From NCBI RefSeq assembly GCF_041107455.1, contig NZ_JBGBPY010000001.1, positions 992,001 to 1,056,000 on the forward strand: a stretch of DNA of 64,000 nt, given 5' to 3'. Position numbers and translations under genes: made by a program. The DNA comes from Rhodanobacter humi (GTDB lineage Bacteria; Pseudomonadota; Gammaproteobacteria; Xanthomonadales; Rhodanobacteraceae). This document shows positions 25,412-33,617 of this stretch, piece by piece (the first letter of the stretch is position 1; the number at the start of each line of letters is the position of its first letter). The notes under the pieces were generated by a model. It had not been told where the DNA came from. It did no database searches and saw only the letters and a list, made by a program, of their open reading frames with translations.

Positions 25412-25999
25412 TCATGGATACAGCAGTCGGTGCGTCCAGGTCTGGCCGTGCCGGCTCCAGCGCACGCGCTCGTGCAGGCGGAACTCGGCGCCGTACCAGA
25501 ACTCGACCGTGTCCGGCTCGACCAGGTAGCCGCCCCAGTGCGGCGGACGCGGCACGTCGCGGCCTTCGAACTCGCGCTCGTAACGGGCCACGCGCTCGTC
25601 GAAGCTCTGGCGGCTGGGCAGGTTCTGCGACTGCAGCGAGGCCCAGGCGCCGAGCTGGCTGCCGCGCGGCCGGGTGGCGAAGTAGGCGTCGGATTCCTCC
25701 GCCTGCAGCTTGCGCGCCACGCCTTCCACGCGCACCTGCACGCCATGACGCAGCTGCTTCCAGTGGAAGCACAGCGCCACCTGCGGATGCGCCGCCAGCT
25801 GGCCGCCCTTGTCGCTGTCGTAGTTGGTGTGGAAGCGCAGGCCGCGCTCGTCCACGCCCTTCAGCAGCACGATGCGCGAGGCGACGCGGCCGTCGGTGTC
25901 CACCGTGGCCAGGTTCATCGCGGTGGGCTCGGGGTCGCCGGAGGCCTTCGCCTCCTCCAGCAACTGCCGGAAAGTGTCGAGAATTTCGGGGCTCAGCAT
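25412..25999 (-). CDS. pdxH: Pyridoxamine 5'-phosphate oxidase PdxH
   Basis: PdxH is the FMN-dependent oxidase that makes pyridoxal phosphate from PNP or PMP. The 195-residue protein has the split-barrel motifs AMNLATVDTDGRVASRIVLLK (FMN and substrate binding), FHTNYDSDKG, CFHWKQL and the C-terminal WGGYLVEPDTVEFWYG with the terminal RLLYP. It is the upstream partner of the yjbQ-like gene. Confidence 0.95.
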   Translation of the reverse strand: MLSPEILDTFRQLLEEAKASGDPEPTAMNLATVDTDGRVASRIVLLKGVDERGLRFHTNYDSDKGGQLAAHPQVALCFHWKQLRHGVQVRVEGVARKLQAEESDAYFATRPRGSQLGAWASLQSQNLPSRQSFDERVARYEREFEGRDVPRPPHWGGYLVEPDTVEFWYGAEFRLHERVRWSRHGQTWTHRLLYP

Positions 26000-26135
26000 G
26001 GCGGCGAAACTTTTCCCTTGAATCGTGGCGCGCGCGCGCCATCATGTCGCGGATGAAACCGGCACATCTTAACCCAATCCCCCACCCCGCCCGGGTCCAC
26101 GGCCGGCTGCGCCCACCCGAAGCGGAAGCCCGCCG

Positions 26136-26975
26136 ATGAGCATGCCCAAGCCGCATCCGCCGGCGCCAAACGCCTCGCTGGCCGGCCATCTGCTGGACCA
26201 GTACGCCGGGCGCATCGCCCGCTCGCGGCGGCCCTACATCATCGGCCTGTCCGGCCTGCAGGGCAGCGGCAAGAGCACGCTGGCGCGCGAGATGAAGGCG
26301 CAGGCCGAGGCGCGCGGCTGGCCCACCGAGGTGCTGTCGCTGGACGATTTCTACTATTCGCGCAGCGAGCGCGAGCTGATCGCCCAGCAGATCCATCCGC
26401 TGCTGCGCACCCGCGGCGTGCCGGGCACGCACGAGATCGAGCTGCTGCTCTCGGTGCTGGCCGCGCTGCCGCAGGCCTCGGAGAAATTGCCGGTGACGTG
26501 GCCGCGCTTCGACAAGGGCCGCGACACGCGCATGCCGCCCTCGCGCTGGCCGCGCGTCGTCCGGCCGCCGCGGCTGGTCATCGTGGAAGGCTGGGCGCTG
26601 GGCCTCCGGCCGCAGTTGCAGTCCGAACTCGATGTGCCGGTGAACCGGCTGGAACGCGAGGAGGACGCCGACGGCAGCTGGCGCCACTGGGTCAACAAGC
26701 AGCTGCGCGGCTACCAGCCGCTGTGGCGCAAGTTCGACGCGCTGATCGTGCTGCAGGCGCCGAACTGGGACGTGGTGCGCCGCTGGCGCGGCGAGACCGA
26801 GGAAGAACTGCTGGCGCGCCATGCGCCGCTGGCGATGGACGCGGCCACGCTGGAGCGCTTCCTGCAGCACTACGAACGGCTCAGCCGTCATGCACTGGCC
26901 ACCCTGCCCGCGCTCGCCGACAGCGTCGTGGAATACGACGACGACCGGCACATGACCGGGCTCACGCATTCGTGA
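26136..26975 (+). CDS. Glycerate 3-kinase-like P-loop kinase
   Basis: A 279-residue P-loop kinase related to plant-type D-glycerate 3-kinase and yeast Tda10. Visible motifs are Walker A GLSGLQGSGKSTL near residue 41, LSLDDFYYSRSE, GTHEIELLL, FDKGRDTRMPPSRW and the Walker B-type LVIVEGWALGL. The C-terminal half has WRGETEEELLA, the usual lid region. It would phosphorylate glycerate if the assignment holds; the exact substrate cannot be read from sequence. It is monocistronic and divergent from pdxH. Confidence 0.8.
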   Translation: MSMPKPHPPAPNASLAGHLLDQYAGRIARSRRPYIIGLSGLQGSGKSTLAREMKAQAEARGWPTEVLSLDDFYYSRSERELIAQQIHPLLRTRGVPGTHEIELLLSVLAALPQASEKLPVTWPRFDKGRDTRMPPSRWPRVVRPPRLVIVEGWALGLRPQLQSELDVPVNRLEREEDADGSWRHWVNKQLRGYQPLWRKFDALIVLQAPNWDVVRRWRGETEEELLARHAPLAMDAATLERFLQHYERLSRHALATLPALADSVVEYDDDRHMTGLTHS

Positions 26976-26984
26976 CGTTTTGCT

Positions 26985-27007
26985 CCCCTCTCCCGTCGGG
27001 AGAGGGG
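26985..27007. terminator. CCCCTCTCCC-type hairpin
   Basis: CCCCTCTCCCG (26985-26995) and CGGGAGAGGGG (26997-27007) form an 11-bp hairpin just after the glycerate-kinase-like gene. It belongs to the same dispersed type as 22972-22997 and 42232-42257. Confidence 0.6.
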
Positions 27008-27058
27008 TCGGGGGCGAGGGTTCGGCTGACTCGAAATACAGCAACCGTCTTGCCTGAT

Positions 27059-27203
27059 GCCGGGAAAGTGCTTCCTGCACTTTCCCGGCTCGTCCGGCCC
27101 AGCAAAGCCGGGCCGGACGAGCCGGGCAATCGCCGTGGCGATTGCCCTGCGTGCGATCCATCCGTGGATCGCGTGTAACAGGCCGCAGCAGCGGCCTGTT
27201 ACA
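27059..27203 (+). repeat. Five-hairpin array 1
   Basis: Five consecutive near-perfect hairpins fill 145 bp. H1 27059-27089 (13-bp stem, loop TTCCT); H2 27089-27121 (12-bp stem); H3 27124-27147 (11-bp stem, GT loop); H4 27153-27172 (8-bp stem, loop TCCG); H5 27174-27203 (13-bp stem, AGCA loop). Arrays at 43280-43421 and 58270-58413 have the same order, spacing and loop types but different stem sequences. H5 contains the ybjQ stop codon. Confidence 0.8.
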
Positions 27204-27543
27204 CCGGCTCCACCTGCACCGCCGTGCCGTAGCTCAGCACCTCGGTGACGCCCTCGGCCACGTCGTTGGCGTCGTAGCGCATCGCAACCACCGCGTTCGC
27301 GCCCATCGCGGCGGCGTGCTGCAGCATCAGCTCGAACGCCTCTTCGCGCGCCTTCTCGCAGAGTTCGGTGTAGATCGTGATGTTGCCGCCCACCAGGGTC
27401 TGCAGCGCGGCGCCGATGTTGCCCACCACGCTGCGCGAACGCACGGTGATGCCGCGCACGATGCCCAGCGTGCGCGTGACGCGGTAACCGTGCAGCTCGT
27501 TGCCGGTGGTGACCATGCCGTGCGGAATCGGGAAACTGGCCAT
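27199..27543 (-). CDS. YbjQ family (UPF0145) protein
   Basis: A 114-residue member of the YbjQ/UPF0145 family, which forms pentameric rings of unknown role, sometimes annotated as heavy-metal-binding. The family pattern is clear: [37 protein letters not shown], and the C-terminal [15 protein letters not shown]. The ATG at 27543 follows GAGGAGA. Its stop codon lies within hairpin H5 of array 1. Confidence 0.88.
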   Translation of the reverse strand: MASFPIPHGMVTTGNELHGYRVTRTLGIVRGITVRSRSVVGNIGAALQTLVGGNITIYTELCEKAREEAFELMLQHAAAMGANAVVAMRYDANDVAEGVTEVLSYGTAVQVEPV

Positions 27544-27574
27544 GCGGGTTCTCCTCGATGGAAAGACGGACCGC

Positions 27575-28408
27575 TCAAGTATCCAGCAGCGCCGCGTAGC
27601 CGTCGCGTGCGTCGGGCCACCGCGGCACCCAGCCGCTGGCTCGCAGGCGGGCGTTGCTGAGCCGCTTGCTGCCCACGCCGGTCGGCGGCGGCCCCTCGGC
27701 GGGCAAGGGCGCGTCGACCAACTGGGCAAGGAAGTCGTACAGCTCGTCCAGCGGCAGTGGTGTGTCGTCCACGCCCAGGTACAGCGGCGCGGGTGACGGC
27801 AGGCGCAGCAGGTGCACGATCGCCGCCGCCGCGTCGTCCACATGGATGCGATTGGCCCAGTGCGGCGCCTCGCGCGGCACGCGCACCGCGCCGGCGCGCA
27901 GACGCTCGACCAGCTGCAGGCGACCCGGCCCGTACAGGCCAGCGAGGCGCAGCACGGTGGAGGGCACGGGCTGCACGGCCAGCCATTGCTCCGCCTCCAG
28001 CAGCAGCGCGCCGTTGAAACCCGGCGGCGCGGGCGGCGTGGCCTCGTCCACCCAGTCGCCGTCGTGCTCGCCATACACCGCGCTGGAGGACACCAGCAGC
28101 ACCTGCCGGAGCGCGCGCCCGTCCAGCGCTTCCAGCAGCAGGCGCAGGCCGTCCACGAACAGCGCGCGGTAGGCCGCCTTGTCGCGCGCCTCCGGCGCGG
28201 GCAGGTAGACCAGCCGCGTGATGCCGGCGGGCAGGCCAGCCAGGGTGTGCGGCGCGGTGAGATCGGCGCCCAGCCAGCGCAGGCCAGGCGGACTCCCCGG
28301 CGGCGGCCGGCGGCGCAGCGCCCACACCTCGTCGCCCTGCGCGAGCAGACGCGCGGCCACGCGCAAACCCAGATCGCCGCAACCGGCCAGCAAGATTCGT
28401 TCAGCCAT
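27575..28408 (-). CDS. NAD(P)-dependent epimerase/dehydratase-like SDR protein
   Basis: An extended SDR-fold protein of 277 residues with an NAD-binding start [20 protein letters not shown] (GxxGxxG type). The segment [12 protein letters not shown] corresponds to the Ser of the active site, but the usual YxxxK pair is not clear at its expected place. [11 protein letters not shown] and [16 protein letters not shown] follow the family. The substrate is unknown, perhaps a nucleotide sugar. The ATG at 28408 is only 13 bp from the 268-bp repeat, so the repeat would lie in its 5' leader if transcription starts further upstream. Confidence 0.8.
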   Translation of the reverse strand: MAERILLAGCGDLGLRVAARLLAQGDEVWALRRRPPPGSPPGLRWLGADLTAPHTLAGLPAGITRLVYLPAPEARDKAAYRALFVDGLRLLLEALDGRALRQVLLVSSSAVYGEHDGDWVDEATPPAPPGFNGALLLEAEQWLAVQPVPSTVLRLAGLYGPGRLQLVERLRAGAVRVPREAPHWANRIHVDDAAAAIVHLLRLPSPAPLYLGVDDTPLPLDELYDFLAQLVDAPLPAEGPPPTGVGSKRLSNARLRASGWVPRWPDARDGYAALLDT

Positions 28409-28421
28409 CCAAACACCTGTA

Positions 28422-28689
28422 AGAGCCTGTTCGCGATCTCCGCATGACCCGCGCCGGGAGCTGTTTGCGCGCAGGCCAAGGAAGAACGAGGAAGTGGACG
28501 TCCGTCCACGACCGAGTGATGACGCCGGCATGGGGGCAAACAGACCCGGCCCTTCGGGTTGCCTTGCCGTGGCCGCCAGGCGGCAGCACGCGGCTTGGCT
28601 TGCCAACCAGGCAAGCGCTGCGCCTCGTACCACCACCTGACGACCACGGCAAGGTAACGCGAGCCATGCGGAGATCGTGAACAGGCTCT
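28422..28689 (-). repeat. 268-bp structured repeat, copy 2 (epimerase-aroK gap)
   Basis: This copy has the same length as copy 1, with no insertion or deletion (offset 19,400 bp), and the same helices: the outer 28422-28453 with 28658-28689, CCGGG/CCCGG plus CTGTTTGC/GCAAACAG, the GTGGACG hairpin, the long helix 28563-28590 with 28626-28653, and the terminal hairpin 28599-28615. The block 28461-28524 is identical to copy 1, while the long helix has changed on both sides. Of nine non-Watson-Crick pairs, eight would be G.U only in RNA made from the minus strand. Confidence 0.85.
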
Positions 28690-28700
28690 AAAGTGACGGG

Positions 28701-29255
28701 ATGAACCCGTCGCGCAACCTGTTCCTGATCGGCCCGACCGGCGCGGGCAAGACCTCGGTCGGCCGACGCCTCGCCGCGCATTATGGCCTTGCCTTCGTGG
28801 ATCTCGACCACGAGATTGAGCGACGCACCGGCACGGATGTCGCCACCGTGTTCGCCGTCGAGGGCGAAGCCGGCTTCCGGCGCCGCGAGAGCGCGCTGCT
28901 GGACGAGTTCAGCGCGGGCGACGACGTGCTGCTGGTCACCGGCGCCGGCGCGGTGCTGGCTGCCGACAACCGCGCCCTGCTCGCCACCCGCGGCTACGTG
29001 CTGTGGCTGCAGGCCGGCGTCGAGCAACAGCTGGAGCGGCTCGCGCACGATCACCAGCGCCCCTTGCTGGCCGGCACGGATCGCCGCACCCAGCTCGAGG
29101 CGATGGCCGTGATCCGCGAACCGCTGTACCGCGAAACCGCCGACCTCGCGTTGCCCGCCACCCACGGCATCGCGGCAATCTGCACCCAGGCCATCGTGCT
29201 GATCGACCGGCACTGGCAACGCCACTCCCTCCCCACGCCCTCGCCCGCCGCATGA
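28701..29255 (+). CDS. aroK: Shikimate kinase AroK
   Basis: AroK phosphorylates shikimate in aromatic amino-acid biosynthesis. The 184-residue protein has Walker [14 protein letters not shown], the shikimate-binding [13 protein letters not shown] with its Dx[10 protein letters not shown], and RPLLAG as the lid region. The shikimate-site GGGAV motif reads GAGAV here (TGAGAVL), a conservative change. The start lies 11 bp after the 268-bp repeat. TAAAGT at 28689-28694 could be a -10 box six bases before the ATG, but no -35 is clear. The stop overlaps the aroB ATG. Confidence 0.93.
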   Translation: MNPSRNLFLIGPTGAGKTSVGRRLAAHYGLAFVDLDHEIERRTGTDVATVFAVEGEAGFRRRESALLDEFSAGDDVLLVTGAGAVLAADNRALLATRGYVLWLQAGVEQQLERLAHDHQRPLLAGTDRRTQLEAMAVIREPLYRETADLALPATHGIAAICTQAIVLIDRHWQRHSLPTPSPAA

Positions 29256-30346
29256 ACGCAAGCAGCCCCACCACCATCGACGTCACCCTCGGCGAGCGCA
29301 GCTACCCGGTCTGGATCGGCCGCGGCTTGCTGGGCGACAGCACCCGCTGGCGCGCACGCCTGCGCGGCCGCCATGCGCTGGTGGTCAGCAACACCACGGT
29401 GGCGCCGCTGTACCTGGAACGCGTGGCGCAAGGCCTGGCCGGCCTCGCGTGGGCCAGCTTCCAGCTCGACGACGGCGAGGCGCACAAGAGCTTCGCGAAC
29501 GTGGAGCGCGTGCTGGAAGCGCTGGCGAAACTCGGCGCCACCCGCGACGCCTGCGTGATCGCGCTGGGCGGCGGCGTGGTGGGCGACCTCGCCGGCTTCA
29601 GCGCGGCCTGCTGGATGCGCGGCATCGACTTCATCCAGATGCCCACCACCTTGCTGGCGATGGTGGATTCCTCGGTGGGCGGCAAGACCGGTGTGAACCT
29701 GCCCGCGGGCAAGAACCTCGTCGGCGCCTTCCACCAGCCGCGCGCGGTGGTGGCCGACATCGATACGCTGGCCACCCTGCCCGATCGCGAATACCGCGCG
29801 GGCCTCGCCGAAGTGGTGAAAGGCGCGGCGATCGGCGACGAACCCTTCTTCGCCTGGCTGGAAGCCCACGCCGACGCGCTGGCCGCCCGCGACGAGGCCG
29901 CCGTGATCGAGGCGATCGCGCGCAAGGTGGCGTACAAGGCCGGCGTGGTGGCGCGCGACGAGACCGAACAGGGCGAGCGCGCCCTGCTCAACCTCGGCCA
30001 TACGTTCGGCCACGCGCTGGAAACCGCCGGCCGCTACACCACCTTGCTGCACGGCGAGGGCGTGGCCGTCGGCATGCTGCTCGCCGCGCGGCTGTCCGAG
30101 CGGCTGGACATGAGCGCGGCCGCCGACACCGCGCGCCTGCAGCGCCTGCTGGTACGCATCGGCCTGCCCGTGGCGATCCCGCCCGGCATGGACGCCGAAC
30201 AGTTGCTCGCCCTGATGCGGCTGGACAAGAAGAACACCGCCGGCACGCTGCGGCTGATCCTGTGGTGCGGCATCGGCAAGGCCGAGATCGTGGCGGGCGT
30301 GAACGAAAACGACGTGCTGGCCGTGCTGCGCGAGGCTACTGCGTAG
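29252..30346 (+). CDS. aroB: 3-dehydroquinate synthase AroB
   Basis: AroB converts DAHP to 3-dehydroquinate, using NAD and a metal. The 364-residue enzyme shows the NAD-binding [18 protein letters not shown], the active-site [31 protein letters not shown], and the metal-ligand regions [24 protein letters not shown] and [11 protein letters not shown]. It is coupled to aroK by ATGA overlap, the common aroKB arrangement. Its TAG stop is part of the REP element at 30343. Confidence 0.96.
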   Translation: MNASSPTTIDVTLGERSYPVWIGRGLLGDSTRWRARLRGRHALVVSNTTVAPLYLERVAQGLAGLAWASFQLDDGEAHKSFANVERVLEALAKLGATRDACVIALGGGVVGDLAGFSAACWMRGIDFIQMPTTLLAMVDSSVGGKTGVNLPAGKNLVGAFHQPRAVVADIDTLATLPDREYRAGLAEVVKGAAIGDEPFFAWLEAHADALAARDEAAVIEAIARKVAYKAGVVARDETEQGERALLNLGHTFGHALETAGRYTTLLHGEGVAVGMLLAARLSERLDMSAAADTARLQRLLVRIGLPVAIPPGMDAEQLLALMRLDKKNTAGTLRLILWCGIGKAEIVAGVNENDVLAVLREATA

Positions 30347-30418
30347 GAGCGCACCCTGTGCGCGAATACCCTGGTGCCAATCGGAGCAAAAGCATTCGCG
30401 CACAGGGTGCGCTCCTAC
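30343..30418. repeat. REP-type palindrome after aroB
   Basis: Two perfect 25-bp arms, GTAGGAGCGCACC through TGCGCGAAT (30343-30367) and its complement (30394-30418), with a 26-bp spacer. It resembles the GTAGGAGCG...REP/BIME elements mobilised by RAYT-type transposases in Pseudomonas and relatives. The left arm supplies the aroB TAG stop. One arm recurs at 796-819. Confidence 0.8.
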
Positions 30419-30478
30419 AAAGCCCGCGGCTCGCCTGTAAACTGTGGATCCCGGCTCACGCACGACGCCACGGACGCC

Positions 30479-30739
30479 ATGCGCCTCTACCTGCAAAACC
30501 TGCCCGGCAGCGCCGAGCCGCCACGCTACGTCCAGATCGTGCTGGAACAGGATCTGCTCGGCGGCTGGACGCTGTACCGCGAGACCGGCCAGCAGGGCGG
30601 CAAGGCCACGCTGCGCCGCGAGCAGTTCCTGGAGCGCGACGCGGCGATCGCCGCGTTCGAGAAGGCGCGCGACGCCCAGCTCAAGCGCGGCTACCGCCTG
30701 ATGTTCGCCCAAGGCCTGGAAGGCCCCTACGGACGATGA
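30479..30739 (+). CDS. WGR-domain-like small protein
   Basis: An 86-residue protein that resembles a stand-alone WGR domain (the module found in PARPs and in small bacterial proteins): YLQNLPG at the start, [18 protein letters not shown] in the middle, and an [14 protein letters not shown] helix. The diagnostic Trp-Gly-Arg triplet itself is replaced (ETGQQG), so the family call is moderate. The ATG at 30479 is preferred over 30374, since the longer form would run through the REP element. It ends one base before hemE and is probably co-transcribed. Confidence 0.7.
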   Translation: MRLYLQNLPGSAEPPRYVQIVLEQDLLGGWTLYRETGQQGGKATLRREQFLERDAAIAAFEKARDAQLKRGYRLMFAQGLEGPYGR

Positions 30740-30740
30740 A

Positions 30741-31826
30741 ATGACTGCAGTGTTGAAGAACGATCGCTTCCTGCGCGCGCTGCGGCGCGAACCCGTCGAC
30801 ACCACGCCGATCTGGGTGATGCGCCAGGCCGGCCGCTACCTGCCCGAGTACCGCGCCACGCGCGAGCGCGCCGGCAGCTTCATGGGACTGGCGCAGAACC
30901 CCGAGTTCGCCTGCGAGGTGACGCTGCAGCCGCTGGAACGCTTCGACCTCGACGCCGCGATCCTGTTCTCCGACATCCTCACCATCCCCGACGCGATGGG
31001 TTTGGGGTTGTCCTTCGCCCATGGCGAAGGCCCGCAGTTCGCGCGCCCGGTGCGCAGCGCCGCCGACATCGCCAGGCTCGCCGTGCCCGACATGGACGGC
31101 GAGCTGCGCTACGTGACGGATGCGGTGCGGCTGATCCGCCAGGAACTCGCCGGCCGCGTGCCGCTGATCGGCTTCGCCGGCAGCCCGTGGACGCTGGCCT
31201 GCTACATGGTGGAAGGCCAGGGTTCGCGCGACTTCGCGCGGCTCAAGGCGTTGTGCTGGAACGAACCGAAGCTCGCGCACCAGCTGCTCGACGTGCTCGC
31301 CCGCAGCGTGGCAGTGTATCTCGCCGCCCAGGCCGCGGCCGGCGCACAGGCGCTGATGGTGTTCGACAGCTGGGGCGGCATGCTCGGCCCCGCGCCGTTC
31401 CGCGAATTCTCGCTGCGCTACCTGACGCAGATCGTCGCCGAACTGAAGGACGACGCGCATGCACGCGAACTGCCGGTGATCCTGTTCTCCAAGGGCGCCA
31501 ACGCCAGCCTCGCGGCGATGGCCGATTCCGGTTGCGCCGCGCTGGGCGTGGACTGGACGATCGACCTCGCCGACGCGCGCCGCGCGGTGGCCGGCAAGGT
31601 GGCGCTGCAGGGCAACCTCGATCCGGCGATCCTGCGCGCAAGCCCCGAGGTGATCCGCCGCGAAGCCCGTGCCGTGCTTGACAGCTACGGCAATCATCCC
31701 GGCCACGTGTTCAACCTCGGCCACGGCATCACGCCGGAAGTCGACCCCGAGCACGTGCGCGTGCTGGTGGACGAGGTGCATGCCTACGGGCGGACATTGC
31801 GCGGCGAGGGTACGGCACGTATCTGA
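30741..31826 (+). CDS. hemE: Uroporphyrinogen decarboxylase HemE
   Basis: HemE removes four carboxyl groups from uroporphyrinogen III in haem synthesis. The 361-residue protein begins with the active-site signature [16 protein letters not shown], with the catalytic Asp in [14 protein letters not shown], the second signature [16 protein letters not shown], and the C-terminal [16 protein letters not shown]. The last ~100 bp are duplicated at 32472-32576, where they end in a different short tail. Here the C-terminus (RGEGTARI) is slightly longer than the RGG ending of the downstream fragment. Confidence 0.96.
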   Translation: MTAVLKNDRFLRALRREPVDTTPIWVMRQAGRYLPEYRATRERAGSFMGLAQNPEFACEVTLQPLERFDLDAAILFSDILTIPDAMGLGLSFAHGEGPQFARPVRSAADIARLAVPDMDGELRYVTDAVRLIRQELAGRVPLIGFAGSPWTLACYMVEGQGSRDFARLKALCWNEPKLAHQLLDVLARSVAVYLAAQAAAGAQALMVFDSWGGMLGPAPFREFSLRYLTQIVAELKDDAHARELPVILFSKGANASLAAMADSGCAALGVDWTIDLADARRAVAGKVALQGNLDPAILRASPEVIRREARAVLDSYGNHPGHVFNLGHGITPEVDPEHVRVLVDEVHAYGRTLRGEGTARI

Positions 31827-31851
31827 GCAACCGGGACCGAGGGGGGCAGGC

Positions 31852-31947
31852 ATGGGACATTTCGAATGGCTGATGCTGCTGGGCTTCGCCCTGCCCGGCG
31901 CCATCATCTGCCTGATCCATCGCCACCTCACGCGCAGGCCACGCTGA
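31852..31947 (+). CDS. Very small predicted membrane protein (31 aa)
   Basis: A 31-residue ORF: MGHFEWLMLLGFALPGAIIC is a single hydrophobic helix and HRHLTRRPR a basic tail, predicting an Nin single-pass or signal-anchor peptide. A strong GGGGGG ribosome-binding site precedes the ATG. Its TGA overlaps the next ATG (TGATG), which suggests real translation and coupling. I recognise no family. It lies in the segment bracketed by the hemE 3'-end duplication. Confidence 0.6.
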   Translation: MGHFEWLMLLGFALPGAIICLIHRHLTRRPR

Positions 31948-32450
31948 TGTATATGGGCCATTACGCCATCGCGCTGGGCGCACGCCGCTGGCTACGGCCG
32001 CTGCCCATGGCATGGCTGCTGTTCGCCTCCATCGAGCCTGATCTGCACGACGTGCTCGGCAGCATGATCCCCGGACTGGGCATCGGACCGGACACGCACA
32101 CGCTGCCCGGCGCATGCGTGGCCGCCATCGCCATCGCCGTCATTACCGCACTGGTCTTCCATCGCGCCGGCCTGGCGCTTGGCGCCGGCTTGCTGGTGTT
32201 GTCGCACATCGCCGCCGACTACCTCACCAGCCGACTGCCGCTATGGCGACATGGCCCGATGGTCGGCCTGCATCTCTACGCGACGCCCTGGGCGGACTTC
32301 CTGCTCGAAGCCGGCACCATCGCCATCGGCTTGACCATGTACGCCAGCTCGCCCGACTTGCGCCGTCCCGTGCGAGGCGGCGTGGCAGTCATCGCCGTCG
32401 TGATGCTGACTCTGCAAGCCATATGGAACTTCGGGTTGGGCGGCGGCTGA
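31947..32450 (+). CDS. Multi-pass membrane protein, metal-hydrolase-like
   Basis: A 167-residue protein with four or five hydrophobic segments. It has MGHYAIALGARRW near the start, an ASIEPDLHDVLGS loop and LVLSHIAADYLTS in the fourth segment. Conserved-looking His and Asp residues at membrane edges recall the YdjM-type membrane-bound metal-dependent hydrolase family, but I cannot confirm this. It is coupled to the 31-residue ORF by a TGATG overlap. The position between hemE and its duplicated end suggests it arrived by insertion. Confidence 0.65.
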   Translation: MYMGHYAIALGARRWLRPLPMAWLLFASIEPDLHDVLGSMIPGLGIGPDTHTLPGACVAAIAIAVITALVFHRAGLALGAGLLVLSHIAADYLTSRLPLWRHGPMVGLHLYATPWADFLLEAGTIAIGLTMYASSPDLRRPVRGGVAVIAVVMLTLQAIWNFGLGGG

Positions 32451-32471
32451 TCCGAGGCAACGACCCCGACC

Positions 32472-32576
32472 ATGTTCAACCTCGGCCACGGCATCACGCC
32501 GGAGGTCGACCCCGAGCACGTGCGCGTGCTGGTGGACGAGGTGCATGCTTACGGACGGGTGTTGCGCGGCGGTTGA
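32472..32576 (+). pseudogene. Duplicated 3' end of hemE
   Basis: About 105 bp repeats hemE 31707-31811: the encoded [18 protein letters not shown] segment and the rest match, with mostly synonymous differences (GAA/GAG, GCC/GCT, GGG/GGA) and then a GGCGGTTGA end. The fragment lacks an N-terminus and can only encode about 34 residues from a chance ATG. It probably marks the original hemE end, displaced by the 31827-32471 segment. Confidence 0.85.
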
Positions 32577-32685
32577 TGCCATCGCGTCAGGGAGTCGCCC
32601 CGGCTGCCCGCTCCTCGCGCAACACGATCACGCCATCCGGAACCTTTGACCCATCGACCGTGTACGGCCCGGCGCTTGCCTCAGT

Positions 32686-32925
32686 TCAACCGCACGATCC
32701 GCAGCAGGTGCTGCCGCCGCTGATGTGCACCGGCTGCTCCAGCAGCCTCGCCGCGCAACCCAGCCACTGCAGCTTCTCCAGCACTTGCGCGGCGCTTGCT
32801 TGGGTGAGCACTTCCAGGCGGCCGTGGGCGGCGTCCAGCGTGACGGTGGCGTGGGCGTCGAGCGCGCGCATCGCGACGGCGATGCTGGCGGCGTCGTGCG
32901 GGCAAGCGGAAAGTTCGAACTGCAT
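32686..32925 (-). CDS. Small HMA-like protein with Cys-rich tail
   Basis: A 79-residue protein. The first 65 residues (MQFELSACPHDAASIAVAMR... LEVLTQASAAQVLEKLQWLG) have a beta-alpha-beta-beta-alpha-beta pattern like a heavy-metal-associated fold, though the CxxC motif is missing from loop 1 (ACPHDA has one Cys). The C-terminus carries a Cys cluster STCCGSCG that could bind metal. The function is not known. The ATG at 32925 is the first that fits; the frame runs further upstream without similarity. Confidence 0.6.
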   Translation of the reverse strand: MQFELSACPHDAASIAVAMRALDAHATVTLDAAHGRLEVLTQASAAQVLEKLQWLGCAARLLEQPVHISGGSTCCGSCG

Positions 32926-33022
32926 CGTGGGCACCGTGTCGGGATCGCCGGCACGCGCCGGCGCGCCATGATGCAGGGGGCCCGCCCGCAGCCCCCTGAT
33001 CCAGGTCAACCGATGCGCAAGC

Positions 33023-33397
33023 TCAGCGCACGTGCACCCAGTGCACATGGACGCCGTTGGCACGGTCCTCGGCGCGAAAGCCCTCGCGCCCGTCCACCAC
33101 GGTGCCCCAGCTCGAGCGCATTGCACCGGCCTGGACGCGGTCCACGCGCACGTGCTCGCCCTTGGGGATGGCGAAGCGCGTCTCGACTACCATCACGCCT
33201 TCGCGCTGGTAGACCAGGGTGGCGAGCCGGCCGACACCGGCACCCCAGCCGATGTGCACCTCGCAGGCCACGGGCGCGTGCACGCCGCGGTTGTCGAGGC
33301 TCCAGCTTTCGGACCGGGTGAGCAGCGACTGGAGTTCGGGGTTGCTCCAGTCCACGGTGTTGCCGGATGGCGGTTTGTCGTAGCGGCTCATATTCAT
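33023..33397 (-). CDS. Hypothetical protein
   Basis: A 124-residue soluble protein with no family I recognise. It is rich in beta strands (ACEVHIGWGAGVGRLATLVY, VMVVETRFAIPKGEHVRVD) and ends in GVHVHWVHVR. The ATG at 33397 and one two codons later are both possible; neither has a strong ribosome-binding site. No signal peptide. It is separated from the flanking genes by more than 90 bp. Confidence 0.55.
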   Translation of the reverse strand: MNMSRYDKPPSGNTVDWSNPELQSLLTRSESWSLDNRGVHAPVACEVHIGWGAGVGRLATLVYQREGVMVVETRFAIPKGEHVRVDRVQAGAMRSSWGTVVDGREGFRAEDRANGVHVHWVHVR

Positions 33398-33617
33398 GAT
33401 GGATCGTTGGCCAGACACCGGTTTCGCAGGATGTTCCGTGCACGCGGACGGGCGCGCGCCCTCACGGGCACCCGCCACCGTACCCGCACAAGGATGAAAT
33501 TCTTGCAATGCCACGGTCATGCTGTCGGCAGAAGCAGCCCATGCTTGAGGCGTGCCCGCCCTGCGGCGTTCAGCCACGCCGCGCCTTTCGCGCCGGGACC
33601 GGCATCTGCGAGGCGGC

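Noticed and set aside
27059-27203. Hairpin array considered as a CRISPR array
   Set aside because: The hairpins have different sequences, there is no repeated direct-repeat unit with spacers, and no cas genes are nearby.
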